Below are positions 23,834 to 32,558 of a stretch of DNA of 64,000 bases, in pieces (the stretch's first letter is position 1; every line of letters starts with the position of its first letter). This stretch comes from Lachnospiraceae bacterium. Its GTDB lineage: Bacteria > Bacillota > Clostridia > Lachnospirales > Lachnospiraceae. The stretch lies in assembly GCA_021772075.1 (NCBI GenBank), contig JAETNQ010000004.1, positions 1 through 64,000 on the forward strand. Reading direction: 5' to 3'. Under the pieces are notes generated by a model. That model had not been told where the DNA came from and did not search any database. It saw only the letters and a list, made by a program, of their open reading frames with translations. Made by a program: the position numbers and the translations under genes.

Positions 23834-25369
23834 ATGAAAACATTTGCGGCGATTGATGTGGGTTCTTTTGAACTATCCATGAAGATATTTGAAATATCTT
23901 CCAAATCCGGCATGCGCGAGATCGATCATATCAGCCACCGGATCGACCTTGGGACGGAAACCTATGCTACCGGGAAAATGGCGAGGGAGAGAGTGGATGA
24001 ATTATGCCGTTACCTGAACGAGTATACAAAGATTATGAAGAGCTACCGTGTATCGGAATACAGGGCTTATGGCACGAGCGCTATCCGCGAGACGGAGAAC
24101 ACGAGCATTATTTTAGATCAGATACAGCAGCGGACGGGGATCAAAATAGGGGTGCTCAGCAACTCGGAACAGCGGTTCCTGGGCTATAAGGCGATCGCAT
24201 TCAAAGGAGAGGATTTTAATAAATTTATAGAAAAGGGAACGGCGATCGTGGATATCGGCGGCGGGAGCATACAGATCTCCCTGTTCGACAACGATAAGCT
24301 GATGGCGACCCAGAATATGCGCCTCGGCGTTCTGCGCCTCAGGGAAATACTGAGCCATCTGGACGTGGGGACTGCCCAGTATGAAGCGTTGATTACGGAG
24401 ATGGCGAATTCCCAGCTATCAGTATTTAAAAAACTGTATTTGAAAGACAAACAGATCAATAATGTCATCATTGTGGATGATTATATTAACGCCTTAGTGC
24501 AGAAAAGATTCTTTTCGGAAAAAGTGGGGGAACCCATCGAAGTCAAATCGTTCCATAAGCTGTTGAAGCTGGTGGGGGAGAAAACGCCCCAGGAACTGAC
24601 GAAGATCTTCGATATGCCCCAGGAGAGCATTGAACTGTTGTACATATCCTATGTGCTGCTGAAAAAGGTGATCGGCGTGATGGACGTGGAGATGCTTTGG
24701 GCGCCGGGAGTGACCTTGTGCGACGGCATCGCTTACGAGTATGCCCAGGACCATAAAGTCATATTGCCGGAACACGATTTCGAGCAGGATATCCTGGCCT
24801 GTGCGCAGAATATCAGCAAGCGTTATATGGGAAGCCGGAAACGGGGGGAAACGCTGGAAAAAATTGCGCTGACTATATTTGACAGCATGAAGAAGGTCCA
24901 CGGCCTGGGGCAGAGGGACCGGCTGCTTTTGCGGCTGGCGGCGCTGCTGCATGACTGCGGCAAGTACATCAGCATGGTCAATCTGGGGGAATGCTCTTAC
25001 AGTATCATTATGGCGACGGAAATCATAGGGCTGTCCCACATAGAACGGGAGATTGTGGCGAATGTGGTAAAATTCAACCATGAGGAATTCGAATATTATG
25101 AGGTGCTGCGGACATCCATCCTGGACCAGGAAGCGTATTTGAAGATTGCCAAGCTGACGGCGATCCTCAGGGTCGCGAACGGGCTGGACAGAAGCCATAA
25201 GCAGAAGTTCAAGGATGTAAAAACCATATTGAAGGACGATGTGCTGACGATTACCGTGGATACCAATGAAGATATTACCTTGGAAAAAGGGATGTTCAGC
25301 CACAGAGCCGAATTCTTTGAAGAAGTTTACAGCGTGAAACCGGTAATCAAGCAGAGAAGGAATTTGTGA
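23834..25369 (+). CDS. ppx: Exopolyphosphatase / Ppx-GppA family phosphatase
   Basis: The 511-residue protein has the ASKHA-fold Ppx/GppA domain: AAIDVGSFELSMKI at the start, YGTSAIRETEN, the IVDIGGGSIQISLF phosphate loop near residue 140 and LGVLRLRE. A C-terminal HD-type region carries LLHDCGKY near residue 380. It is expected to shorten polyphosphate chains, or pppGpp, releasing phosphate. It lies directly before the polyphosphate kinase gene, so synthesis and breakdown of the polymer are coded together. G-S-F-E instead of G-S-N-S at the first loop is a small deviation. Confidence 0.93.
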   Translation: MKTFAAIDVGSFELSMKIFEISSKSGMREIDHISHRIDLGTETYATGKMARERVDELCRYLNEYTKIMKSYRVSEYRAYGTSAIRETENTSIILDQIQQRTGIKIGVLSNSEQRFLGYKAIAFKGEDFNKFIEKGTAIVDIGGGSIQISLFDNDKLMATQNMRLGVLRLREILSHLDVGTAQYEALITEMANSQLSVFKKLYLKDKQINNVIIVDDYINALVQKRFFSEKVGEPIEVKSFHKLLKLVGEKTPQELTKIFDMPQESIELLYISYVLLKKVIGVMDVEMLWAPGVTLCDGIAYEYAQDHKVILPEHDFEQDILACAQNISKRYMGSRKRGETLEKIALTIFDSMKKVHGLGQRDRLLLRLAALLHDCGKYISMVNLGECSYSIIMATEIIGLSHIEREIVANVVKFNHEEFEYYEVLRTSILDQEAYLKIAKLTAILRVANGLDRSHKQKFKDVKTILKDDVLTITVDTNEDITLEKGMFSHRAEFFEEVYSVKPVIKQRRNL

Positions 25370-25387
25370 TGGAGGGAAACAGGAGTT

Positions 25388-27598
25388 ATGAATGGAAAGG
25401 AAATGGAGAAAAAGAATGGGGAAACCACGTTTTCGGATCCCCGTTATTATACGAACCGTGAACTGAGCTGGATCTTGTTTAATAAAAGAGTGCTGAGCGA
25501 AGCGAGGGATAAGCATATTCCCCTTTTTGAAAGATTAAAATTCCTTAGTATTACCGCTTCCAATCTGGATGAATTTTTCATGATCCGGGTGGCATCCTTG
25601 AAAGATATGGTACATGCAGGCTATACGAAGCCGGATATTGCCGGATTGAATCCGTCGGAGCAGCTGAAGATGCTTAATGAAGCGACGCATGATCTGGTGA
25701 ACCAGCAGTATAGTACATACAACAGATCGCTGTTGCCGCTGCTTTTGTCAAGCGGACTCCGGCTGGTGGAACATCACGAGGACCTGACGGCAAAGGAGGC
25801 CGCTTATGCGGATAAATATTTTGAAGAAAACGTATATCCGGTTTTGACGCCAATGGCGGTGGATTCTTCCCGCCCGTTTCCGCTGATCAGGAATAAGACA
25901 TTAAATATCGGGGCCCTGGTAAAGAAAAAGGAGGGAAAAGCGGAGAAAGAAAGCAAAACCGCAAAAGATGGAAAAGCGGAAAAAGGAGGGAAAGCGGAGC
26001 TGGAATTCGCTACGGTACAGGTACCCAGCGTCCTGCCGCGAATTATCCCTATTCCGTCGGAGAAGGAAGGGGAGAAGGCGGTCATCCTGTTAGAGGAGAT
26101 TATCGAGAGGAATATTGAAAAACTTTTTTTGAATTACCATATTGTCTGCACCAGTCCTTTCCGTATTATGCGTAATGCGGATCTGACGATCGAAGAGGAC
26201 GAAGCCGAGGATCTGCTGAAGGAGATCGAGAAACAGTTAAAAAAGAGGCAGTGGGGACAGGCCATCCGTCTGGAAGTGGAGAGCGGCATCGATAAACGGC
26301 TGCTGAAAATTATCAAAGACGATTTATCCATTGAAGGAGAAGATATTTATCAGATCGACGGGCCTCTGGATCTGACATTTTTAATGAAAATGTATGGCCT
26401 GGAGGGATTCAGCCATTTGAAGGAGACTGCCTATCTGCCTCCGCAGCCCGTGCCGGAGCTTCCGGAGGACTGCAATATTTTTGATGAGATCAGAAAAGGG
26501 GATATCCTGCTCCACCATCCGTACCAGAGTTTTGCGCCCGTGGTGAACTTCATCAAGACGGCGGCGAAGGATCCCGACGTGCTGGCGATCAAGCAGACCT
26601 TATACCGTGTCAGCGGCAATTCCCCGATCATAGCGGCGCTGGCACAGGCGGCAGAAAACGGGAAACAGGTGTCGGTCTTAGTGGAGCTAAAAGCGCGCTT
26701 TGATGAAGAGAACAATATCGTATGGGCGAAGATGCTGGAAAAAGCGGGCTGCCATGTCATTTATGGGCTGGTAGGGCTTAAAACCCATAGCAAGATCACT
26801 CTGGTGGTAAGGAAGGAAGAAGACGGCATCTGCCGCTATGTCCATCTTGGAACCGGCAATTACAACGATGCGACGGCAAAGCTTTATACGGATGTAGGCA
26901 TGTTTACATGCAGCAGGCTGATCGGGGAGGATGCTACGGCGGTGTTTAATATGCTCTCCGGTTATTCGGAACCCCGTACATGGAATAAATTGTCCATCGC
27001 CCCTCTTTGGCTGAAAGACAGATTCCGCTACCTGATAAAGAGGGAGAAGGAATATGCCAGAGCCGGGCGGCCGGCTCATATCATCGCCAAAATGAATTCC
27101 CTTTGCGATAAGGATATTATCGAGGCTTTATATGAAGCCAGCGCGGCAGGGGTGAAAATAGAACTGATTATCCGGGGAATCTGCTGCCTGAAGGTAGGAA
27201 TTCCGGGCATAAGCGAGAATATCAGCGTACGATCCATCGTAGGCAACTTTCTGGAGCATAGCCGGATCTTTTATTTTGAAAACGACGGTTCCCCGGAAAT
27301 GTACTGCGCCAGCGCCGACTGGATGCCGCGGAATCTGGAACGGCGGGTGGAGATTCTGTTCCCGGTGGAGGAAATCGAATTAAGGAAGAAACTGATGCAT
27401 ATCTTGGAAGGAGAACTGAAAGACACGGTAAAAGCCCATGTACTGAAGCCGGATGGAAGTTATGATAAGGTGGATAAACGGGGAAAGGCCATTTATAATT
27501 CCCAGCTGGAGTTTTCCCTGGAGGCCGGGGCGGAGGCCGGACGGGGCAAAAAGGCGGCGGACGACCGGGTATTTATACCGGAGATGCATCATGAATAG
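25388..27598 (+). CDS. ppk1: Polyphosphate kinase 1
   Basis: The 736-residue enzyme makes polyphosphate from ATP. The N domain begins YYTNRELSWILFNKRVL, and the catalytic phospholipase-D-like halves carry the histidines in KTHSKITL (H467, the residue that becomes phosphorylated in the family) and LEHSRIFYFEND (H624), with HLGTGNYNDATAKLYTD between. A Lys/Glu-rich low-complexity insert lies at about residues 178-205 and is unusual. An AGGAG site is tight to ATG 25388, and a second ATG at 25403 also has AAAGGAA, so the exact start is uncertain. It overlaps maf by eight bases. Confidence 0.95.
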   Translation: MNGKEMEKKNGETTFSDPRYYTNRELSWILFNKRVLSEARDKHIPLFERLKFLSITASNLDEFFMIRVASLKDMVHAGYTKPDIAGLNPSEQLKMLNEATHDLVNQQYSTYNRSLLPLLLSSGLRLVEHHEDLTAKEAAYADKYFEENVYPVLTPMAVDSSRPFPLIRNKTLNIGALVKKKEGKAEKESKTAKDGKAEKGGKAELEFATVQVPSVLPRIIPIPSEKEGEKAVILLEEIIERNIEKLFLNYHIVCTSPFRIMRNADLTIEEDEAEDLLKEIEKQLKKRQWGQAIRLEVESGIDKRLLKIIKDDLSIEGEDIYQIDGPLDLTFLMKMYGLEGFSHLKETAYLPPQPVPELPEDCNIFDEIRKGDILLHHPYQSFAPVVNFIKTAAKDPDVLAIKQTLYRVSGNSPIIAALAQAAENGKQVSVLVELKARFDEENNIVWAKMLEKAGCHVIYGLVGLKTHSKITLVVRKEEDGICRYVHLGTGNYNDATAKLYTDVGMFTCSRLIGEDATAVFNMLSGYSEPRTWNKLSIAPLWLKDRFRYLIKREKEYARAGRPAHIIAKMNSLCDKDIIEALYEASAAGVKIELIIRGICCLKVGIPGISENISVRSIVGNFLEHSRIFYFENDGSPEMYCASADWMPRNLERRVEILFPVEEIELRKKLMHILEGELKDTVKAHVLKPDGSYDKVDKRGKAIYNSQLEFSLEAGAEAGRGKKAADDRVFIPEMHHE

Positions 27599-28211
27599 GA
27601 TAGGGCGCGTAATTCTGGCTTCGGCGTCGCCCCGTAGGAAAGAACTGCTGGAACAGATCGGAATAACCTATGAAACGATGCCCAGCGGAGCCGGCGAAGA
27701 TACGGAAAAGGAATTGCCGGAGGATGTGGTCTGCGAGCTTTCCTTCCGGAAAGCATCGGATATCCACGCAAAGCTGGAGGAACAGAAAGAGGACGGATAT
27801 ACGGTGATCGGCGCGGATACGGTAGTTTCTTTTCAGGGAATGGTAATGGGAAAACCGAGGGACGAGGAGGATGCCCGCCGGATGCTCGGGCTTTTGCAAG
27901 GCAATGTCCATCAGGTATACACAGGCGTGACTTTGTGCATGAAAAAGCAGGGGAAGCCGGTCCGGTTCCGTACTTTTTATGAAAAAACGGATGTATCCAT
28001 GTATCCGATGTCCGAAGAGGAAATCAGTGCTTACGTGGCGACAGGGGAACCGATGGACAAGGCGGGAGCGTATGCGGTACAGGGCGGATGCGCGGCGTAT
28101 ATTAAGGGCATTTGCGGAGATTATAACAATGTGGTGGGGCTGCCGGTGGGAAGGCTCTGGCAGGAACTGAAACTGGAAAATAGCGGGTGTACCCTAGGAA
28201 CGAAAGGATAA
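27591..28211 (+). CDS. maf: Maf-like nucleotide pyrophosphatase
   Basis: The 206-residue protein has the Maf signature VILASASPRRKELL at the start, IGADTVVSFQG with GKPRDEEDA after it, and DKAGAYAVQGG. Maf proteins hydrolyse non-canonical or pyrimidine nucleoside triphosphates and affect septation. ATG at 27591 lies within the end of ppk1; a longer frame from 27453 is inside ppk1 and not credible. A Cys- and Lys-containing tail follows the catalytic core. Confidence 0.93.
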   Translation: MNRIGRVILASASPRRKELLEQIGITYETMPSGAGEDTEKELPEDVVCELSFRKASDIHAKLEEQKEDGYTVIGADTVVSFQGMVMGKPRDEEDARRMLGLLQGNVHQVYTGVTLCMKKQGKPVRFRTFYEKTDVSMYPMSEEEISAYVATGEPMDKAGAYAVQGGCAAYIKGICGDYNNVVGLPVGRLWQELKLENSGCTLGTKG

Positions 28212-28221
28212 AAAAGAAGAA

Positions 28222-29019
28222 ATGATTCGATTGGTAGCGAGCGATATAGACGGCACACTGATAAAAGATTCTACGCCGGATCTTTATCCGGAAATGGCGG
28301 ATGCGATTCGGGAATTGAAGAAAAGGGGCATTTTGTTCTGCGCCGCAAGCGGCAGACAGTATGAAAGTATTCGGAACGTTTTCCGTGATATCAAGGAAGG
28401 CATTGTATTTATTGCAGAGAACGGCGCACAGATCAGATACCAGGAAAAGGATATCCGGCTGACGCTGATGAAGCGGGAATATGCGGAAGCGATCATCCGG
28501 CAGCTCAGGGAGTATGACGGAATGTGCGACATTATGGTTTCCACGCCGAATGGAGGTTTGGTGGAGTCGAGGAATAAGGCATTTGTGGATCTGCTGACCT
28601 ATGGCTACCGGAATAAATTCACCTTGGTGGATGATGTGCTGGAAGCGGATGCGGAGATCATCAAGATAGCCGTGTACCAGAAGGACAGCATAAGGGAGCT
28701 GGGGGAGAGCGTGCTGATTCCCCAATGGGGCGGCAAGGTGAAGGCATGCATGTCGGGCGATGAATGGGTGGATTTTATGGATCTGTCCGTCGATAAGGGG
28801 AAAGCGCTTGCCTTTATACAGGATTACTTCCATATATCCAAAGAAGAGACGATGGCCTTCGGGGACAACAATAATGATATCGGCATGATGAGGGCGGCGG
28901 AAGAAAGTTATGCGGTGGAAAATGCCAGGGAGGAAGTAAAGGCGGCGGCAAAGCATGTCTGCCCGTCCTATCTGGAAAAAGGAGTATATCGGGTGGTAAA
29001 AGACTTGATTCTTGTATGA
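28222..29019 (+). CDS. HAD-superfamily (Cof-type) hydrolase
   Basis: The 265-residue protein is a type IIB HAD phosphatase: motif I DIDGTLIKDS, motif II CAASGRQ, a cap domain in the middle, a lysine region SVDKGKALAF and motif IV FGDNNNDIGMMRAA. Such enzymes dephosphorylate small sugar or nucleotide phosphates in the cytoplasm. It begins 10 bases after maf and is probably co-transcribed. The substrate is unknown. Confidence 0.92.
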   Translation: MIRLVASDIDGTLIKDSTPDLYPEMADAIRELKKRGILFCAASGRQYESIRNVFRDIKEGIVFIAENGAQIRYQEKDIRLTLMKREYAEAIIRQLREYDGMCDIMVSTPNGGLVESRNKAFVDLLTYGYRNKFTLVDDVLEADAEIIKIAVYQKDSIRELGESVLIPQWGGKVKACMSGDEWVDFMDLSVDKGKALAFIQDYFHISKEETMAFGDNNNDIGMMRAAEESYAVENAREEVKAAAKHVCPSYLEKGVYRVVKDLILV

Positions 29020-29074
29020 GGACAGTATATAGTGAGAATAAGAGTTGAATTTTGTCAGGAAAGGAGGAGCGGAT

Positions 29075-29338
29075 ATGCACGAATATGATGATGCTGTTTT
29101 GGCATGTTTCCTGAAAAAGCAAAGACAGCTTTTCCCGGAAGACGTAGCAGAAACTCCGGAAGAGGCGGAGGCTTTTCTGGAAGATTGTATGGCTGTTGTA
29201 GTGGAGTCGGTGCGGGAAGTATCGGAATACTTTAAAGAAGCGGGCATTGATACGGAAGGCGCGGATGAGGAAGAAATTCTGGGTGCGGATGAGGTATTTG
29301 ATATTGGCGACGGAAGGTATTTGATTGTGGAAGGCTAG
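29075..29338 (+). CDS. Small acidic protein, unrecognised
   Basis: This 87-residue, strongly acidic protein (MHEYDDAVLACFLKKQRQLF at the start, then EETPEEAEAFLED-type helices) has AAGGAGGAGC before ATG at 29075, a convincing start. I do not recognise the family. It has no membrane segment or metal motif. It ends the ppx-ppk-maf-HAD run and overlaps the convergent kinase gene by four bases at the stop codons. Confidence 0.65.
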   Translation: MHEYDDAVLACFLKKQRQLFPEDVAETPEEAEAFLEDCMAVVVESVREVSEYFKEAGIDTEGADEEEILGADEVFDIGDGRYLIVEG

Positions 29339-30387
29339 CGGCGTGAGAAGAAGTTTTCGTCGGTTTTTATGACGAGGGAGCAGGATTTTTTTACCTGGAA
29401 GGCGTCAAAATAGGCGTTTTCCAAGGGAATCCAGCGGGAGATGAAGTTTTTCAGCATTTCTTCCCCGTTGCGGGCGCGTATACGGGCGATCTGGTGTTCG
29501 TAGGAACAGGATAAGAATACGGAGTAATGGTAAAGGCCGTGCAGTTCGGGGCGCATGCAGTAGGAGCCTTCTATTATGGTGAGAGGCTTGGGCGAGAGGG
29601 TGATGGCATCGCCGTAGTCCATGATGTCGCAGCGGAAACGGCGGTAGGATATTTCGGAGCCGTTTTGCAGAGGCTTCATGACTTCCTCGATAAAACGTTC
29701 ATAATGGACATTTCCTCCCGGCTGGGCCAGACGTTCGGCGGTACGGAGGGCAGGCGGGAGAAAGAAATCATCCATGGGGATGATATTACAGTCAAAGTAC
29801 ATAGCGAGCAGGCGGCTCAGCGTCGTTTTTCCGGAGGCGCAGTTGCCGTCGATCGCAAGAATAAGAGGGATATTCTTTTGCAAGGAGGAGTCCAGGGTGC
29901 GGATCAGCCGTAAAAAAACGGCATGGCTTTGCAAGACGACCCGATAGGCAGGGCGGTAGGCAAGGCGGTAGGAAGCGCTGTGGCTGACAGGAGGATATCC
30001 CTTTTTCCTGTATTCGGAAAGGATGTTTTCCGCATCGGGGTAATAGAGCGGAAGGATGTCCAGGCTCCGTATGAATTTTTCCAGGCTGCCATGTACCTGG
30101 CCGGCGGTCTGGCAGAACATGGCATTTAAAACCGGCAGTTCTTCTTTTTTTAATGTTTCGAGGTAGACTCGTACAAGGCCGTTTCCGATAGGTTCCGAAA
30201 AAAAACCTGAAGAGGAATGGGGGATATTTTCCCATTCTTCATAAAGGTTCTGCAGGCTGGCAGACGGGTCGGAAACCATATGCCCGGGGCCGAATGCGTT
30301 TTGATATAGGAGTTTTACCATATCGGCAAGCTCCATAAGAGGGTATTTAGTTAAGTGTGTCTGAAGGAGCTGGTGAATGGTATTCAT
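29335..30387 (-). CDS. Uridine kinase-like P-loop kinase with N-terminal extension
   Basis: The 350-residue protein has a P-loop kinase domain in the second half: LILAIDGNCASGKTTLSRLL (Walker A near residue 180), IIPMDDFFLP and LTIIEGSYCM, like uridine/pantothenate kinases. The first 165 residues (LADMVKLLYQNAFGPGHMV, a helical region) are a distinct domain that occurs with this kinase in Lachnospiraceae. It overlaps the ECF transporter gene by 41 bases, so the kinase may phosphorylate what the transporter brings in. The exact nucleoside or vitamin is not visible. Confidence 0.78.
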   Translation of the reverse strand: MNTIHQLLQTHLTKYPLMELADMVKLLYQNAFGPGHMVSDPSASLQNLYEEWENIPHSSSGFFSEPIGNGLVRVYLETLKKEELPVLNAMFCQTAGQVHGSLEKFIRSLDILPLYYPDAENILSEYRKKGYPPVSHSASYRLAYRPAYRVVLQSHAVFLRLIRTLDSSLQKNIPLILAIDGNCASGKTTLSRLLAMYFDCNIIPMDDFFLPPALRTAERLAQPGGNVHYERFIEEVMKPLQNGSEISYRRFRCDIMDYGDAITLSPKPLTIIEGSYCMRPELHGLYHYSVFLSCSYEHQIARIRARNGEEMLKNFISRWIPLENAYFDAFQVKKSCSLVIKTDENFFSRR

Positions 30388-30946
30388 GGTCGATAAAATG
30401 CGCTTTCTGTAATGCGATAATAATTACGGGTATCAATATTAAATGGCAGATAATGCCGGGTACTGCGTTGAGGAACGCGCCGGCAAGAAATGCCTGGAAG
30501 GAGAACTGTATTTGGCTGACTCCGGCCATGACGGTCATGGCAGCGCCCCAGACAATACGTCCTGCCAGCATGGCGCCGACCAGGGAGAGATAAAGACAGG
30601 GGATGGTTCGGGGCAGTTTTTTATAAAGAACCCCGGCAGCCGCGCCGTAAGCGGCAAGCTCGAAAGCCATTGCTGCCCCCGTAGGGAAAAGGGGCGGCAT
30701 GCCGAACAGCATAAAACGGAGCAGCGGAGCCGCAAATCCTACGGTAAGCCCATAAGGCCATCCGCAGATAAAACCGCAAAGCAATGCGGGTATATGCATC
30801 GGCGACAGGGCGCTTCCGATCTGCGGGATCTGCCCGGTCAGAAAAGGCAGAACCATGCAGAGCGCGAGGCATAAGGCGGCGTTTACTACATTTCTGACAT
30901 TTTCATTTTTGGTTTTCGGTTCTGTTTGCTTGTTTGTTGTTTTCAT
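30347..30946 (-). CDS. ECF transporter substrate-binding (S) component
   Basis: The 199-residue protein has five to six membrane segments and the S-component pattern: an N-terminal NVVNAALCLALCMVLPFLTG, GSALSPMHIPALLCGFICGW, MPPLFPTGAAMAFELAAYGA. S components bind a vitamin or nucleobase and dock on a shared energising module (EcfAA'T, not in this window). ATG at 30944-30946 has AAAGGA upstream; the longer frame lacks one. The gene overlaps the kinase downstream. A 185-base leader precedes it. Confidence 0.88.
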   Translation of the reverse strand: MKTTNKQTEPKTKNENVRNVVNAALCLALCMVLPFLTGQIPQIGSALSPMHIPALLCGFICGWPYGLTVGFAAPLLRFMLFGMPPLFPTGAAMAFELAAYGAAAGVLYKKLPRTIPCLYLSLVGAMLAGRIVWGAAMTVMAGVSQIQFSFQAFLAGAFLNAVPGIICHLILIPVIIIALQKAHFIDHEYHSPAPSDTLN

Positions 30947-31167
30947 ATCAGGCAATCCTTTCTTGATGGGTATGTTTGTTCTCTTTATGGCGGAATATAA
31001 AAATACCATAAAGAAATTATCCTTTTTCTAAAGGAATCCTTTGAAAAAAGGCTAATACCTTCATGGTATCGATAAGTGTCCGTTACGAGATTTCATTTAC
31101 ATAAAGAATCACAATCTTCAGATTGCACAGTATAGTCATTATAAACTGGGAGAGCGGGGCGTGTCAA
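30947..31167 (-). promoter_or_regulatory. Promoter and long structured leader of the ECF gene
   Basis: On the minus strand TTGACA (31162-31167) and TATAAT (31138-31143) are 18 bases apart. Transcription should start near 31131, leaving a leader of about 185 bases. It holds several hairpins: CAATCT/GATTG, GATACC/GGTAT followed by TAGCCTTTTTT, AAAGGATTCCTTT and CTTTATGG/CCATAAAG. The GGTAT stem with its T-run could be a regulated terminator. I cannot match it to a known riboswitch. Confidence 0.6.
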
Positions 31168-31184
31168 GAGGGAGACTGCAATAT

Positions 31185-31616
31185 CTATGCCTTCACATAT
31201 TCCTCAATTATTTCCACCGCCCGGTCGATGCACTGGCCCAAGGGGGCCGTTTCGGGAACGGCCACCATAATATTGCATTTCGGCATGGGAATCAAAACCT
31301 TCAATGCATCGCTTCTTCCCACCGCCTCCGCCATGCGCGGCGTCACTTCCCCCAAGATGGAGTGGGGCATGACGATCGGCATTACCCCGGCGATAATATG
31401 GGACTTTCCCGCATTCAGGACGATGGCGTTTTCTCCGGTGGCGCCGTCGTCGGCTCCCGCTTTCAGCATGGCGTTGGTGGCCAGGGCATTGGTGCCGAGG
31501 GCGCGGATCGTTACGTTTTTTGCTTCTGCCAGACGGGGGGCGAGTTTTTCAATCAGCTGCTTTCCGATCCCGCCTCCCTGTCCGTCAATAATAGAAATCA
31601 GTATATTTTCTGCCAT
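31185..31616 (-). CDS. DUF3842 family protein
   Basis: The 143-residue protein matches the DUF3842 pattern: an N-terminal ILISIIDGQGGGIGKQLIE with a dinucleotide-like glycine run, ALGTNALATNAMLKAGADDGATGENAI, and a Pro/Met-rich segment. The glycine loop suggests a Rossmann-like fold, but no enzyme activity is established. It follows the mutarotase gene by 14 bases on the same strand and precedes the ECF promoter. Confidence 0.82.
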   Translation of the reverse strand: MAENILISIIDGQGGGIGKQLIEKLAPRLAEAKNVTIRALGTNALATNAMLKAGADDGATGENAIVLNAGKSHIIAGVMPIVMPHSILGEVTPRMAEAVGRSDALKVLIPMPKCNIMVAVPETAPLGQCIDRAVEIIEEYVKA

Positions 31617-31630
31617 AATAACCGTTACCT

Positions 31631-32515
31631 TTATACAAGCAAATGGACGGATAAGCGGTAAGTCCGGCTTTCCCCTGCTTTTAATATTTGAATATCCCGT
31701 TTGTGGATGAATTCGTCATCCTCGTCTGCAAAAATGGCCGCGCCGTTCCACGGTTCCAGGCAAAGGAAGGGGGCCTGTGCATTGGCCGGAGTCCAGAAAG
31801 CAATGGTGGCGAAGTCGGGGTAATCCATTTGGATTCCTTTGCCGGTAACGGGGTGGATCAGTTTGACGCTTTTTGACTTCATATGAGGGAAGACGACAGC
31901 GTCGATATCGAAAAGGGAATAGTCCAGCGGCAGGGTATCGCTGTTGTCAAGATACCTTTTTGTGTTGGCCGGATCAAATTGCAAGTTTTCCAAGTCGTAG
32001 ACCGGACAGTCGCATGTTTCCGCAAAGGGGAATTTCAGGATATAATCCGAGAATTTTTCGCCCTCTTCCAAAGGACACATGAAGCCTGGATGCGCGCCGA
32101 TGTGGTAGTACATATCCTTATCGTCTTCGTTGGTAATGATATAGGCGATATGGAGATGGGTGCCGTCCAATTCATAGGTCTGCTGGAAACGGAAACGGAA
32201 AGGATAACATTTTAACGTTTCTTCATTGGATTGGCAGGAGAAAGTTACTTTGTTGTCTCCTTCCATTTGATAGCCCATATCGATATCCCGTACAAAGCCA
32301 TGTTTGGGAATCTCATATTCCTGTCCGTTTATGATGGTTTTTCCGTTCCTCAGATTGCCGATGGAAGGGAAAAGGAGCGGTGAGGAGCGGGGCCAGAATT
32401 TGGGATCGGAATTCCATACGAATTCTTTGCCCGCTTCGTTTTTGTAGGATTTTAATTCGGCTCCTACGGTTTCCAACGCAACCGTATAACCTTGGTTTTG
32501 TAATGTGAGCAGCAT
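31631..32515 (-). CDS. Aldose 1-epimerase family protein
   Basis: The 294-residue protein is a galactose-mutarotase-like beta-sandwich: GAELKSYKNEAGKEFVWNSD, PRSSPLLFPSIGNL, KHGFVRD, IGAHPGFMCP and a late FLCLEPWNG carrying the base glutamate. The first catalytic histidine (KHGF) and second (AHPGF) are both visible. Members interconvert alpha and beta sugars, or act on hexose-6-phosphates. It lies just downstream of lacI on the same strand, so it probably belongs to the same sugar regulon as the operon that diverges from lacI. Confidence 0.9.
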   Translation of the reverse strand: MLLTLQNQGYTVALETVGAELKSYKNEAGKEFVWNSDPKFWPRSSPLLFPSIGNLRNGKTIINGQEYEIPKHGFVRDIDMGYQMEGDNKVTFSCQSNEETLKCYPFRFRFQQTYELDGTHLHIAYIITNEDDKDMYYHIGAHPGFMCPLEEGEKFSDYILKFPFAETCDCPVYDLENLQFDPANTKRYLDNSDTLPLDYSLFDIDAVVFPHMKSKSVKLIHPVTGKGIQMDYPDFATIAFWTPANAQAPFLCLEPWNGAAIFADEDDEFIHKRDIQILKAGESRTYRLSVHLLV

Positions 32516-32558
32516 AATCGTTTCATCCTTTCTTATTCATATTCATAATTTATAAAAT

